DNA of 43,438 nt from an uncultured Anaerotruncus sp. (GCA_904398655.1 CAJFPF010000113.1:1-43438); one strand, 5' to 3'. Counted from the first letter of the stretch, positions 7,345 through 17,636 are shown. A program made the numbers and translations. The notes: generated by a model from the letters alone, not told the origin.

Positions 7345-7899
7345 ATGGTTTTAAAAGTGAGACGTTTTTCTGGCATGCCGGATTTTGAGGAACTCCCTGT
7401 GGCCAAACTCACCCGTTTCCCTTTGGAGCCACGGGAGTATAAACCCTATTCCCAGGTTCGGATCTGCTTTGATGGAGAGGGCGCCCTCCATGTGCAGTTG
7501 TTGAGCTTTGAGGCCCATCCGTTGCCCGAAAGCGCTATGGAAGCGATCTTCCGGTTCCCTGGCAGCCAGGATTTTTTGAGCTTCTCCCTCAACTCCCTGG
7601 GCGAGTTTTCCATCCGCACGGGGGATGCGGACTTTACCACCCGTTCCTCCGGCCACTATTTTACGGGGGAGGATCTACAGGGCATCTATTGGGGGGGCAA
7701 CCTCTGCTTCCCCGGAAAGCTGCTGGAGAGGCAGTTTCCTGGATTTGCGCCCCTGCCGGGCAGCCGCTTTTCCGGGAATTTCTATAAAGTTTGCGATGCC
7801 CCCCAACGCCCCCACTGGGGCAGCTTCTTCCCTGCGGATTTCTCCCATGCTCGGACAGAAGCGGCGAACCTGGGGGAAATGGTCGTCATTGACTATTGA
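7345..7899 (+). CDS. Carbohydrate-binding family 9-like protein
   Basis: A 184-residue soluble protein, probably a stand-alone beta-sandwich of the CBM9/DOMON-like type that Clostridia often encode alone. Supporting features are alternating strands with SQVRICFDGEGALHVQLLS, the WGGNLCFPGKLL segment, and a C-terminal block FYKVCD, PHWGSFFPADF. No signal peptide or membrane segment is visible, so it appears cytosolic, which is odd for a sugar binder. TAAGGAGG lies six nt before the ATG. It is the last gene of the rnfC operon and is followed by a strong terminator. The ligand is unknown and the assignment is by pattern only. Confidence 0.55.
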   Translation: MVLKVRRFSGMPDFEELPVAKLTRFPLEPREYKPYSQVRICFDGEGALHVQLLSFEAHPLPESAMEAIFRFPGSQDFLSFSLNSLGEFSIRTGDADFTTRSSGHYFTGEDLQGIYWGGNLCFPGKLLERQFPGFAPLPGSRFSGNFYKVCDAPQRPHWGSFFPADFSHARTEAANLGEMVVIDY

Positions 7900-7910
7900 T
7901 AAAAGCAATC

Positions 7911-7961
7911 GAATTAAAATCGGCGGGAAACACTTTCTGTGTTTCCCGCCGATTTTAATTC
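7911..7961. terminator. Bidirectional terminator with a perfect 23 bp stem
   Basis: Arms 7911-7933 and 7939-7961 are exact inverted copies around a 5 nt loop; the outer parts are A/T-rich, giving U-runs in both directions. It separates the rnfC operon from the convergent acetyltransferase gene, whose stop codon lies inside the right arm. Confidence 0.9.
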
Positions 7962-8542
7962 TTCGGAAGAAATTCCCCCAGGTCCTCCTGGGTAATGGGC
8001 CGCAGTACCCGGCAGGGGTTTCCCACCGCAATTACATTTGGCGGGATGTCCCGGGTGACGACGCTTCCCGCCCCTACCACTGTATTCTCCCCAATTGTGA
8101 CCCCTGGCAAAAGGATGGAACCGCCGCCAATCCAAACATTGTCCCCGATGGTCACGGGTTTGGCATATTCCAGCCCCTGGTTGCGCAGTTGCGGATGGAG
8201 GGGATGGCTGGCGGTGTAGATCTGTACCCGCGGCCCAAACATCACATGATTGCCAATAGTCACCCGGGCACAGTCCAGAATCACCAGCCCCGTATTGGCA
8301 TAAAAACTGTCCCCAAGGAAGGTATTCTTTCCGTAATCAAAAAAAATAGGTGGCTCCAGCCATACCTCATTCCCCATGGAGCCCAACAGGGCCTGGCAGA
8401 GTTGTTGCAGTGCCTGCTCATCCTCCGGGGAAGCGGCGTTATACCTGTGGCAGAGGACCCCTGCCCTTCGGTGCAAACGGAATAGATCTGGATCTCCAGG
8501 ATTGTAAAGCTGCCCGGACAGCATTTTTTCCCATTCTGTCAT
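7955..8542 (-). CDS. maa: Sugar O-acetyltransferase (maltose/galactoside type)
   Basis: Transfers acetyl from acetyl-CoA to the 6-hydroxyl of sugars. The 195-residue protein has the family N-terminal MTEWEKMLSGQLYNPGDP domain, then a left-handed beta-helix of hexapeptide repeats (about 75-185). The catalytic-His segment is VQIYTASHPLHP. DNVWIGGGSILLPGVTIGENTVVGAGSVVTRDIP, seen in two successive stretches, is typical of Maa/LacA/NodL. The ATG overlaps the stop of the upstream membrane-protein gene (ATGA), so it is the last gene of the Rrf2 operon. The real substrate cannot be told from sequence. Confidence 0.9.
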   Translation of the reverse strand: MTEWEKMLSGQLYNPGDPDLFRLHRRAGVLCHRYNAASPEDEQALQQLCQALLGSMGNEVWLEPPIFFDYGKNTFLGDSFYANTGLVILDCARVTIGNHVMFGPRVQIYTASHPLHPQLRNQGLEYAKPVTIGDNVWIGGGSILLPGVTIGENTVVGAGSVVTRDIPPNVIAVGNPCRVLRPITQEDLGEFLPKN

Positions 8543-8844
8543 GTTTTCTCTTCCTCTCGGCTCTCGCTAGAGCGTCCCCCGTGGTTGGGCAGCAAGGAGA
8601 ACCCCACCGCCGCCACCTTTTGAAGAATCAGTGGTACGACCACGCCCAGGGGATCCAATTGCGGCATTAGGAGCGCAAAGGTTAACACTCCGATTGTAAG
8701 TAGGTAACGCCCCAAAAGTCCCCCCATAACCAGCCTGTGGGCCTGTTCTGGCCGCTGGGAGGCCTTTTTTATAACCAAGCGCAGCAGCAACCAGTCTATC
8801 ACAGCATAAAATATGCCCAATGCCCAACTCAGCAAGCTTCTCAC
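8539..8844 (-). CDS. Small membrane protein, ATP synthase I-like
   Basis: A 101-residue protein with three to four predicted membrane helices (about 5-25, 40-55, 50-65 and 68-86) and a hydrophilic, charged C-terminus. Size, the LGRYLLTIGVLTFALL helix and the later GVVVPLILQKVAAV helix resemble the AtpI/UncI family that assists ATP synthase ring assembly, but no atp genes are nearby. The GTG start overlaps the stop of the Rrf2 gene (GTGA) and its own stop overlaps the acetyltransferase ATG, so the three genes form a tightly coupled operon. Function unproven. Confidence 0.6.
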   Translation of the reverse strand: MRSLLSWALGIFYAVIDWLLLRLVIKKASQRPEQAHRLVMGGLLGRYLLTIGVLTFALLMPQLDPLGVVVPLILQKVAAVGFSLLPNHGGRSSESREEEKT

Positions 8845-9236
8845 TCCTCGAAGTGGACCGCATACAGCCGGTCCCGGACCATCTGAGCAATCTCCGCGTA
8901 GGTACGGTTAAACCGGCACTCAGAACGTTCCCGTACCCGGGTACATTGGAATTCCCCCGCCCCTACACAGCGGCTGATGGTAATGGGACCCTCCACCGAC
9001 TCGATGACCTGCCCCAAAGAAATCTCCTCTGGCGGTTTTGCCAGTTCATATCCCCCCTGCGTCCCCTTATAGGAGCGGACAATTCCCTCTGCCACCAGCT
9101 TGCGCAGGATCTTCAAAGAAAAGCGCAGGGTGACGCCGGTTGCCGCAGACAAGCTCTTTGCGTCCATCCGGACCCGGTTTTGGGCGAGGCAGTTGACAAT
9201 CCGCACCGCATAGTCCGCTTCCAGCGTAATATGCAC
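8841..9236 (-). CDS. Rrf2-family transcriptional regulator with three cysteines
   Basis: 131 residues. The N-terminal MHITLEADYAVRIV and the winged helix (ARG-rich recognition segment LRFSLKILRKLVAEGIV, wing SYKGTQGGYEL) define the Rrf2 family. Cys90, Cys98 and Cys107 are placed as in the [2Fe-2S]/[4Fe-4S]-binding members IscR, NsrR and RsrR, so it probably senses iron-sulfur status, nitric oxide or redox. The GTG at 9236 is chosen because AGAGGAGG precedes it by seven nt and the protein then starts exactly at the family N-terminus; another in-frame GTG at 9254 lacks a site. First gene of a three-gene operon with a membrane protein and an acetyltransferase. Confidence 0.9.
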   Translation of the reverse strand: MHITLEADYAVRIVNCLAQNRVRMDAKSLSAATGVTLRFSLKILRKLVAEGIVRSYKGTQGGYELAKPPEEISLGQVIESVEGPITISRCVGAGEFQCTRVRERSECRFNRTYAEIAQMVRDRLYAVHFEE

Positions 9237-9256
9237 TGTGAAGCCTCCTCTCACAC

Positions 9257-9300
9257 ATACTATACCAATAAAGTATAATACAATTCTTCCTTTTTGTCAA
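9257..9300 (-). promoter_or_regulatory. Promoter and candidate operator of the Rrf2 operon
   Basis: Minus strand: -35 TTGACA (9300-9295), 17 bp spacer, -10 TATACT (9277-9272). An imperfect dyad, ATACT (9257-9261) and AGTAT (9272-9276) with a 10 bp interior, covers the -10 and start site, which is where an Rrf2 autoregulator would bind. The promoter is clear; the operator is inferred. Confidence 0.75.
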
Positions 9301-9350
9301 GTTTTCCGCGAATTTGGGAGATGGGATACATCGGAATTCCGTCCTCCGCT

Positions 9351-9390
9351 CTTGAAAAGAGACGCCCCACAGCCTTGTGGGGCGTCTTCC
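9351..9390 (-). terminator. Rho-independent terminator of rpoD
   Basis: Arms GACGCCCCACA (9361-9371) and TGTGGGGCGTC (9376-9386), loop of 4 nt, followed on the minus strand by CTCTTTTC. It lies 10 bp past the rpoD stop. Confidence 0.9.
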
Positions 9391-9400
9391 TCTTGGTATC

Positions 9401-10486
9401 TCAGTCCAAAAAGTCCTTCAGCCGCTTGCTGCGGGAGGGGTGGCGCAGTTTGCGCAGCGCCTTGGCCTCAATCTGACGGATCCGTTCCCGGGTGACGTTG
9501 AACTCCTTGCCGACCTCCTCCAGCGTCCTGCTGCGGCCATCCTCTAGGCCAAACCGCAGGCGCAGCACCTTCTCCTCCCGAGGGGTCAAGGTCTGCAGCA
9601 CATCCGAAAGCTGCTCCTTCAACAGGATATGGCTGGCAGCGTCCGCCGGGGCGGGCGCCTCATCATCGGGGATAAAATCCCCCAGATGGCTGTCCTCCTC
9701 CTCGCCAATGGGGGTTTCCAAGCTCACCGGCTCCTGGGCCACCCGCATAATCTCCCGCACCTTGTCCACCGGCATATCCAGTTCCACAGAGATCTCTTCT
9801 GCGGTGGGTTCGTGGCCATTTTTGTGCAGCAGCTGGGAGGAGACCTTCTTCACCTTGTTGATGGTCTCCACCATATGCACAGGGATCCGGATGGTACGGG
9901 CCTGGTCGGCAATCGCCCGCGTAATCGCCTGGCGGATCCACCAGGTGGCGTAGGTAGAAAATTTGAACCCTTTTGTGGGGTCAAATTTTTCCACCGCTTT
10001 GATCAATCCCAAGTTGCCCTCCTGGATCAAATCCAGGAACTGCATCCCTCTGCCCACATATCGTTTGGCAATGCTTACCACCAGGCGCAAATTGGCCTCA
10101 GACAGGCGCTTGCGCGCTTCCACATCCCCTTGGGACATACGCAGCGCCAGATCGATCTCCTCATCGGCGGAGAGCAGCGGCACCCTGCCGATCTCTTTGA
10201 GATAGACCTTCACGGGATCATCGATATTGATGCCCTCCGCCGCCAACGCCACATCCAGGTCGGTATTCTTATCCAGGTCTTTCAGATCCTCTTCCACAGG
10301 GGTGACCAGGTCTTCGATGATTTCAATGTTGTTCTGTTCCAGCAGGTCATACAGTTTATCCACCTGCTCCACATCGTAGTCCAGCTCCTCCAAAGCGTCG
10401 CTGATCTCCTTTGTGGTGAGTTTTCCCTTCATTCTGCCGCTTTCCAGCAGATTTTTCAGGACTGCTTTTTTCTCCTGAGCGCCCAT
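9401..10486 (-). CDS. rpoD: Primary RNA polymerase sigma factor RpoD/SigA
   Basis: Housekeeping sigma factor that lets RNA polymerase recognise -35/-10 promoters. 361 residues, the usual Firmicutes length. Short region 1.1 (1-60); region 1.2 ([17 protein letters not shown]); region 2 with the [15 protein letters not shown] and [19 protein letters not shown] core motifs and the -10 reading segment [13 protein letters not shown]; region 3; and region 4 ending in the helix-turn-helix [20 protein letters not shown]. Last gene of the yigZ/dgt-dnaG-rpoD stretch, 24 bp after dnaG. The many TTGACA/TATAAT promoters in the window fit this factor. Confidence 0.98.
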   Translation of the reverse strand: MGAQEKKAVLKNLLESGRMKGKLTTKEISDALEELDYDVEQVDKLYDLLEQNNIEIIEDLVTPVEEDLKDLDKNTDLDVALAAEGINIDDPVKVYLKEIGRVPLLSADEEIDLALRMSQGDVEARKRLSEANLRLVVSIAKRYVGRGMQFLDLIQEGNLGLIKAVEKFDPTKGFKFSTYATWWIRQAITRAIADQARTIRIPVHMVETINKVKKVSSQLLHKNGHEPTAEEISVELDMPVDKVREIMRVAQEPVSLETPIGEEEDSHLGDFIPDDEAPAPADAASHILLKEQLSDVLQTLTPREEKVLRLRFGLEDGRSRTLEEVGKEFNVTRERIRQIEAKALRKLRHPSRSKRLKDFLD

Positions 10487-10510
10487 ATACTTTGATCCCC
10501 CTGTCCTATG

Positions 10511-12268
10511 TTACTTCTTTTTAGATGCCAGCGACGCTATGTAACCTCGCAGTTCAGCCTCGCCCATGGCGGCGATACTCTCCTGTGATTTGAGCTCCTT
10601 GTGGCTGAGGATGGTGTCAATATAGCTGTCAGCGTCCTCCTGGGTAAAGGTCAAGCCGGACACCGAACTGAGCAGCTGGGAAACCACCCCCATCTGATCG
10701 ATATCCAACTGGCTGGACAACAGCGAAAGTTCCACCGACTGGCCCGCATCCAGGCGGCCGTAAATTACACTGGCAATTTCCCGGTTTCGGTCGGTGACAA
10801 AGTCCTCCAGCCGCAGCCGCTGGGAAATGTGTCCATAGTAATCCGGATTTTTCAGAAGGATGGCCAACAGCTTGTCCTCCGCCAGCGCATAGCGGATGTT
10901 CTGCGCCCGCTGTGGGTCCGGACGGCGGTCGGGTGCCTTCACTTCGCTATAGAGCTTCAATTCATTGGTGTCCCGTTTTTGGTGTTTTGCTGCGCGGCGC
11001 TGTTCATAGGCCAGCTGGGAGAGCAGCGCCTCTTTGTCCACCTCCAACTGCTGGGCAGTCCGGGAGAGATAGACATCCCGCTCCACCGCATTGGGGACCT
11101 GGAGCATCAGCTTTACAAATTCCCGCAGGAAAGCCACCTTACCGTCCGCTGTCTCCACATCATAGAGCTTACGCAGCCGGGAAATTTCAAACTCCGTGGC
11201 ATTGGAGGCCCCTGAGAGCAATAGGGAAAATTTCTCTGCCCCGAACTTCTTGATATATTCATCCGGGTCCTTTGCGCCATTCATCGAAAGCACACGGACC
11301 TTGACGCCCACCTGGTCCAAAAGGCCCACCGCCCGGCGGGTGGCGGCCTGGCCCGGCCCGTCCGAATCGTAGGCCAAGGTCACCTGGGAGGTATATTGGG
11401 CGATCAGCCTGGCCTGTTCCGCGGTCAACGCGGTCCCCAGAGTGGCCACCGCGTTGTCAAATCCCGCCTGGTGCATGGCAATCACATCCATGTACCCCTC
11501 ACAGAGGATCAGTCCCTCCCGTTTAGAGGCCTTGGCAAAATTGAGGGCAAACAAATTCCGGCTCTTTTTAAAAACGGGGGTATCGGAAGAATTTAAGTAT
11601 TTGGGCCCCCGGTCATCCCCCATAATCCGTCCGCCAAACCCCACTACATTGCCTCTCAGGTCGATGATCGGGAAGATCACCCGGTTGCGGAATTGGTCAT
11701 AGCACCCACCCTTCTTTCCCCGGGAGATCACCGCCGCCTCCAACATCTCCTCCTCACTGAATCCAGACGCGCGCAGGCTCTTATAGGCCTCGTCCCAAGC
11801 ATTGGGGGCATAGCCCAGCCCAAAGCGGGTGATTGTTCGGTTCCCCAGTGCCCGGCCATGCAAATAGTCCAATCCGGAACGGCCGGAAGGCGCCTTCAAG
11901 CACTGGTGGTAAAAGCGGGCCAGCGCCCGGTTGAGTTCTAGAATCCGGGCCTTTCGCCGGGAAGCCCCGTCATCCTCGTCTTCGGGCATCCGCATTCCCG
12001 CCCGTTGGGCCAAAAATTTTACAGCTTCCACATACTCCAGATTCTCGATCCTGCGGATAAAGGTGATCACATCCCCACCGGCCCCACAGCCAAAGCAGTA
12101 GAAGCTCTGGTTCTCTGGATAGACGGTGAAGGAGGGGGATTTCTCCGAGTGGAAGGGGCAGAGCCCTGTGAGCAGCCGGCCGCGCCGTTTCAGCTGGACG
12201 TAGCTGGAAATCACCTGCTCAATATCGCTGTTCCACTTGAGCTCCTGCAAAAATGTATCCGAAATCAA
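10511..12268 (-). CDS. dnaG: DNA primase DnaG
   Basis: Makes RNA primers for the replication fork. 585 residues. The N-terminal zinc site is Cys37, His40, Cys58, Cys61. The RNA polymerase core follows with YFGLGYAPNAW-like segment, the TOPRIM glutamate motif LILCEGYMDVIAMHQAG and the metal-binding LAYDSDGPG. The C-terminal third is the helicase-binding domain, weakly conserved as usual. It lies between dgt (34 bp gap) and rpoD (24 bp gap), the standard macromolecular-synthesis arrangement, though rpsU is absent. Confidence 0.97.
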   Translation of the reverse strand: MISDTFLQELKWNSDIEQVISSYVQLKRRGRLLTGLCPFHSEKSPSFTVYPENQSFYCFGCGAGGDVITFIRRIENLEYVEAVKFLAQRAGMRMPEDEDDGASRRKARILELNRALARFYHQCLKAPSGRSGLDYLHGRALGNRTITRFGLGYAPNAWDEAYKSLRASGFSEEEMLEAAVISRGKKGGCYDQFRNRVIFPIIDLRGNVVGFGGRIMGDDRGPKYLNSSDTPVFKKSRNLFALNFAKASKREGLILCEGYMDVIAMHQAGFDNAVATLGTALTAEQARLIAQYTSQVTLAYDSDGPGQAATRRAVGLLDQVGVKVRVLSMNGAKDPDEYIKKFGAEKFSLLLSGASNATEFEISRLRKLYDVETADGKVAFLREFVKLMLQVPNAVERDVYLSRTAQQLEVDKEALLSQLAYEQRRAAKHQKRDTNELKLYSEVKAPDRRPDPQRAQNIRYALAEDKLLAILLKNPDYYGHISQRLRLEDFVTDRNREIASVIYGRLDAGQSVELSLLSSQLDIDQMGVVSQLLSSVSGLTFTQEDADSYIDTILSHKELKSQESIAAMGEAELRGYIASLASKKK

Positions 12269-12301
12269 CGAAGAGGTTCTCCTTTCCCAGCTGGGGCCGT
12301 A

Positions 12302-13315
12302 TCAGAGCACGCTCCAGCTCTTGGGTACAAACAGGTTTTCATACACAGATACCGCATACCGGTCGGACATACCTGAAATATAATCACAGGCGGCCCGATG
12401 CTCATCGCTGCGGGCCAGAATCCCCTGATACTCCCCAGGCATCTCTCGGGGATGGTTGGTAAAATGGCGGTAGAGGGCCTGAACCACTGCCTCCGCCTTG
12501 CCCTCCTCCCCCTTGGCCTTTGGGTTACAATAGACCGCGTCGTACATGAAACGGTTGAATTGGGCGAATGCTTTGGCAATCTCCGGATCCATAGCCACAT
12601 CCTCTCCACTGGCACGGATGACTCCCTCCACCAGTGCTGTGATCCGCTGTCCCTTGGTCCGCCCCAGGGTGTATTTGATATTCCAGGGGATTTCCTCATC
12701 GGTGAGGACCCCCGCCCGGATGGCATCCTCAATATCGTGGTTGAGATAGGCGATTTTGTCGGCAAAATAGACCACCCGCCCCTCCAGCGTCTTGGCACGG
12801 CCCTCGGGGGAGGGGTTGGAATAGGAGTGGCATGCAATCCCATCCCGTACCTCAAAGGTCAGGTTCAGCCCCCTTCCGCCGTTTTCAATCTCCTCCACCA
12901 CCCGCACGCTCTGCACAGGATGGGAGAACCCATAGGGACAGACCCCATTCAGTGCCCGTTCCCCCGCATGGCCAAAGGGGGTATGGCCTAAATCATGGCC
13001 CAATGCAATGGCCTCGGTGAGCTCCTGGTTCAGCCGCAGGGCCACCGCCAGTGTCTGGGCAATCTGGTTGACCTCCAGCGTATGGGTCAGCCGGGTGCGG
13101 TAGTGGTCTCCCTCCGGAGAGAGGAACACCTGGGTCTTATGCATCAGGCGTCGGAAGGCGTTGCAATGGATGATCCGATCCCGGTCACGGGCGTAACAGG
13201 TCCGGATCGGACATTCCTCCACAGGCTGCCGGCGGCCCTTGGAGTTCTGCGCCAAAGCCGCATAAGGCGAGAGGGTCTGGGCCTGCAGCTGTTCTGTCTG
13301 TTCTCGAATGGTCAT
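12302..13315 (-). CDS. dgt: dGTPase-like HD-domain triphosphohydrolase
   Basis: Hydrolyses dNTPs to nucleosides and triphosphate; the clostridial members belong to the dGTPase-like group. The 337-residue protein has the HD metal site: HCNAFRRLMHKTQVFLSPEG, TRLTHTLEVNQIAQTLA (first His), and LGHDLGHTPFGHAGE (His-Asp pair). The segment PEGRAKTLEGRVVYFADKIAYLNHDIED holds the last Asp. It precedes dnaG, as in many Clostridia. A TATAAT (13353-13348 on the minus strand) may serve as -10 upstream, but its -35 is poor. Confidence 0.93.
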   Translation of the reverse strand: MTIREQTEQLQAQTLSPYAALAQNSKGRRQPVEECPIRTCYARDRDRIIHCNAFRRLMHKTQVFLSPEGDHYRTRLTHTLEVNQIAQTLAVALRLNQELTEAIALGHDLGHTPFGHAGERALNGVCPYGFSHPVQSVRVVEEIENGGRGLNLTFEVRDGIACHSYSNPSPEGRAKTLEGRVVYFADKIAYLNHDIEDAIRAGVLTDEEIPWNIKYTLGRTKGQRITALVEGVIRASGEDVAMDPEIAKAFAQFNRFMYDAVYCNPKAKGEEGKAEAVVQALYRHFTNHPREMPGEYQGILARSDEHRAACDYISGMSDRYAVSVYENLFVPKSWSVL

Positions 13316-13418
13316 ACTGGTACTCCGTCCTTCCTGGGAAACCGCCTATTATAGTATACGCCGCCAAGAAAAAAAATCCTGCCCCATGCAAAAAAACTTG
13401 CAAACGGCAGCATTTTTC

Positions 13419-14063
13419 CTAATCCCCCTCTCCCCGCGCATTCTCCAGGCAATCATACCGGCTGTCCAGCACGCGAGGAACCACCCTGGCAGCGGTCAAT
13501 TCCGCCAGGGCCTTTTCAAACCCAGCCACCCGGCTGTCTTTCAGCAGTACGCGCAAGGCAATCTGGGCGCCAAAGTCACTTTCCAGTGTCCTCGCTCCAA
13601 ATTGGGGCAGCAGATGGCTCACCTTCCCATAGAAGTCATATCCCATTTCCAATGACAGCTCGGTGCAGGGGCTCATCACCAGGCGCTGGGCGGCATCCAC
13701 CGCCAATTTGGCCCCATGGGAATAGGCGCGCACCAATCCGCCTGCCCCCAATAGGACCCCGCCAAAATACCGGGTGACCACGCAGACCACGTCCACCAGC
13801 CCCTCCCGCTGGAGTACCTCCAGCACAGGGACTCCACCCGTCCCCTGGGGCTCCCCATCGTCTGAATAGCGGCGGGTCTGCCCCTCCCGAAGCAGGTAGG
13901 CGTAGACATTGTGGTTGGCGTCCCAATAGTCCGCTTTGCATTGGTTGATGAACGCCACTGCATCCTCCTCAGTGGTGACCGGCAACAGATGGCCGATAAA
14001 ACGGGAACGCCGCTCTACAAATTCCGCTTTTGCCAACCCCTGGATGGTGGTATATTCCTCCAT
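13419..14063 (-). CDS. yigZ: YigZ/IMPACT family protein
   Basis: 214 residues. Family features: FVERRSRFIGHLLPV near the start, then ANHNVYAYLLREGQ, RYSDDGEPQGTGGVPVLEVL and VTRYFGGVLLGAGGLVRAYS. The fold is a ribosomal-protein-S5-like domain and the role is unclear; relatives are linked to translation control. The ATG at 14063 is chosen over one at 14096 because GGGAGGG lies five nt upstream and the protein then begins at the family N-terminus. It lies 103 bp before dgt. Confidence 0.93.
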   Translation of the reverse strand: MEEYTTIQGLAKAEFVERRSRFIGHLLPVTTEEDAVAFINQCKADYWDANHNVYAYLLREGQTRRYSDDGEPQGTGGVPVLEVLQREGLVDVVCVVTRYFGGVLLGAGGLVRAYSHGAKLAVDAAQRLVMSPCTELSLEMGYDFYGKVSHLLPQFGARTLESDFGAQIALRVLLKDSRVAGFEKALAELTAARVVPRVLDSRYDCLENARGEGD

Positions 14064-14098
14064 ATTGGCCCTCCCAAGCCTTTGATTGAAAATCACAA

Positions 14099-14130
14099 AC
14101 AGGCGGCCCTAAATCAATAAGGCCGCCTGT
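14099..14130 (-). terminator. Terminator of ilvE
   Basis: Arms ACAGGCGGCC (14099-14108) and GGCCGCCTGT (14121-14130) with a 12 nt AT-rich loop, about 40 bp past the ilvE stop. The minus strand continues with TTGTGATTTTC, a weak U-tract. Confidence 0.7.
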
Positions 14131-14171
14131 CCTTGGGGATTCTCCCAAAGGAACTGCCCCAGATGTCTTTA

Positions 14172-15242
14172 TCAGCAGCAGGGAACCACCCAGCCGTGGG
14201 GGTCCGGCAGCCGGCCCCACTGGATGCCGGTCAGGGTATCAAACAGCCGCTGGCTCACCGGGCCGATTTTGTTCTGGTTGATCACGGTCACCGTATCGCC
14301 GCATTTGAGCTCTCCAATGGGGGAGATCACCGCAGCGGTACCGGTGCCCCAGGCCTCATCCAATTTGCCGTCCCGGGCGGCCTGCTCCAGCTCCTGAATG
14401 GACAGCTTACGCTCGGAAACCTTCATGCCCCAGTCCTCCAACAGCTGGATGGCCGACTTACGGGTGATGCCCGGCAGGATGCTGCCGTCCAGATCAGGGG
14501 TGACAATCTCCCCGTCGATCTTGAAGAAGACATTCATGGAGCCGACCTCTTCCACATACTTGCGCTCCACGCCATCCAGCCAGAGCACCTGATCATAGCC
14601 CTGCTTCTCCGCTTCCTCCTGGGCGATCAGAGAAGCCGCATAGTTGCCGCCGGTTTTGAAGGCGCCCATGCCGCCAAAGGAGGCTGCCCGGACGTACTTG
14701 GTCTCCACATAGATCTTCACCGGAGCCAGGCCGTTGGCGTAATAGTCCCCAGAGGGGGAGAGGATCACACAGTAGAGGTAGCTGACCGAGGGATGCACCC
14801 CCAGCACCTCCTGGCGAGCGATGATAAACGGGCGGATGTACAGGGAGGCGCCTGGCGCGGAGGGAACCCAGTCCTTCTCGATCTCAATCAGTTTTTTCAA
14901 AGCCTCCAGGCAGAACTCCTCATCCATCTGAGGGATCACCAGGCGCTCACAGGAGGTGTTCAAACGACGGAAGTTCTCCTCCGGGCGGAACAGCTGGATT
15001 TTACCTTCGGCAGTGCGATAGGCCTTCATGCCCTCAAAGATCTCTTGGGCGTAGTGCAGGCAGGCGCAGCAGGGATCCATCGTAATCGGGCCATAGGGGA
15101 CAATCCGAGGATCGTGCCAGCCCTTTCCGGCAGTGTAGTCCATTAGGAACATATGGTCTGTGAAGTGCCGGCCAAACCCCAGCTTGCTCTCGTCGGGTTT
15201 CTCCTTTAAGTGATCGCTTAAAGTCACTTTGATCTCCATCAT
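14172..15242 (-). CDS. ilvE: Branched-chain amino acid aminotransferase
   Basis: PLP enzyme of fold type IV that moves the amino group between glutamate and branched-chain keto acids. 356 residues of the long BCAT type (eukaryote-like, as in B. subtilis YwaA). FGRHFTDHMFLMDY is the typical N-terminal block. The PLP lysine lies in AFKTGGNYAASL; LWLDGVERKYVEEVGSMNVFF and the late GTGTAAVISPIG phosphate loop complete the site. ATG at 15242 is chosen because AAGGAG precedes it; the frame opens at 15278. Own promoter and terminator; it is next to gdhA, which supplies glutamate. Confidence 0.95.
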   Translation of the reverse strand: MMEIKVTLSDHLKEKPDESKLGFGRHFTDHMFLMDYTAGKGWHDPRIVPYGPITMDPCCACLHYAQEIFEGMKAYRTAEGKIQLFRPEENFRRLNTSCERLVIPQMDEEFCLEALKKLIEIEKDWVPSAPGASLYIRPFIIARQEVLGVHPSVSYLYCVILSPSGDYYANGLAPVKIYVETKYVRAASFGGMGAFKTGGNYAASLIAQEEAEKQGYDQVLWLDGVERKYVEEVGSMNVFFKIDGEIVTPDLDGSILPGITRKSAIQLLEDWGMKVSERKLSIQELEQAARDGKLDEAWGTGTAAVISPIGELKCGDTVTVINQNKIGPVSQRLFDTLTGIQWGRLPDPHGWVVPCC

Positions 15243-15286
15243 TTTCAAAACACTCCTTTGCGCCCATCTAACACTCATAATAATTC

Positions 15287-15315
15287 AGTTTAGCACTTCG
15301 CAGCATGAATGTCAA
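15287..15315 (-). promoter_or_regulatory. Sigma-A promoter of ilvE
   Basis: Minus strand: -35 TTGACA (15315-15310), 17 bp spacer, -10 TAAACT (15292-15287). The leader is about 40 nt, too short for a T-box or leader peptide. Confidence 0.8.
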
Positions 15316-15403
15316 AAAATTTCAAAAAATCTGTACTTTTATATGAATAATTGTACATAGTAACTGGTATTTTTATATCTTTTGACACTTCTTTGCGATT
15401 TGC

Positions 15404-15439
15404 AAAAACCGCACGGTGTGACAAGCACCGTGCGGTTTT
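15404..15439 (-). terminator. Terminator of gdhA
   Basis: Arms AAAACCGCACGGTG (15405-15418) and CACCGTGCGGTTTT (15426-15439), 7 nt loop, 14 bp perfect stem followed by T-run on the minus strand. It lies 20 bp after the gdhA stop. Confidence 0.92.
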
Positions 15440-15459
15440 CTTCCCAATCGGGAATTCAA

Positions 15460-17057
<1,598 letters not shown>

Positions 17058-17636
17058 TTATCGAATATCGGACAGCAACTCCCGATTTTTCCACACATAA
17101 TTCCATCCAGAGACCACTGTTAACACCACTACTACCAGCTGAAGTACCAGATCTCCAAACAGAAACGCCGAGGAGAAGGATTCCGGAGAGGGGGGCAGCA
17201 GCTCCCATTGGACCCACATGACCAACAAATCGTATAGGATCCAGACAATCTGGCTGACCGTTTTGAGTTTTCCCAGCCGGTCGGCGGCAATCACCACCCC
17301 CTGCTCCGCGGCAATCAGACGTACCGAGGTCACCAGCAGTTCCCGGGCCAGGATGATGAACACCCCCAGAGTGGATGCCCTTCCATACCCTAGAAAACAG
17401 ATGAGAGCGGAAAACACCAGCAGCTTATCCGCCAGCGGGTCCATCAATTTCCCGAAGTTGGTGACCAGTCCCCGGCTGCGGGCAATATGCCCATCCAAAT
17501 AATCGGTGAAGGAGGCAGCGCCAAATATTACCGCCGCCCATAGAAACCTCCAGGGAATGCCATCCACCAGCAGGAAGACAAGGAAAACCGGGATCAGCGC
17601 CATGCGCAATACTGTCAGTTTGTTGGGCAGGTTCAC
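17058..17636 (-). CDS. pgsA: CDP-diacylglycerol-glycerol-3-phosphate phosphatidyltransferase
   Basis: Commits CDP-diacylglycerol to phosphatidylglycerol at the membrane. 192 residues with the CDP-alcohol phosphotransferase signature DYLDGHIAR followed by TNFGKLMDPLADK, which holds the metal-binding aspartates, and four to six membrane helices. The GTG start overlaps the rimO stop (GTGA), a common rimO-pgsA coupling in Clostridia. Starts MNLPNKLTVLRM as in the family. Confidence 0.95.
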   Translation of the reverse strand: MNLPNKLTVLRMALIPVFLVFLLVDGIPWRFLWAAVIFGAASFTDYLDGHIARSRGLVTNFGKLMDPLADKLLVFSALICFLGYGRASTLGVFIILARELLVTSVRLIAAEQGVVIAADRLGKLKTVSQIVWILYDLLVMWVQWELLPPSPESFSSAFLFGDLVLQLVVVVLTVVSGWNYVWKNRELLSDIR

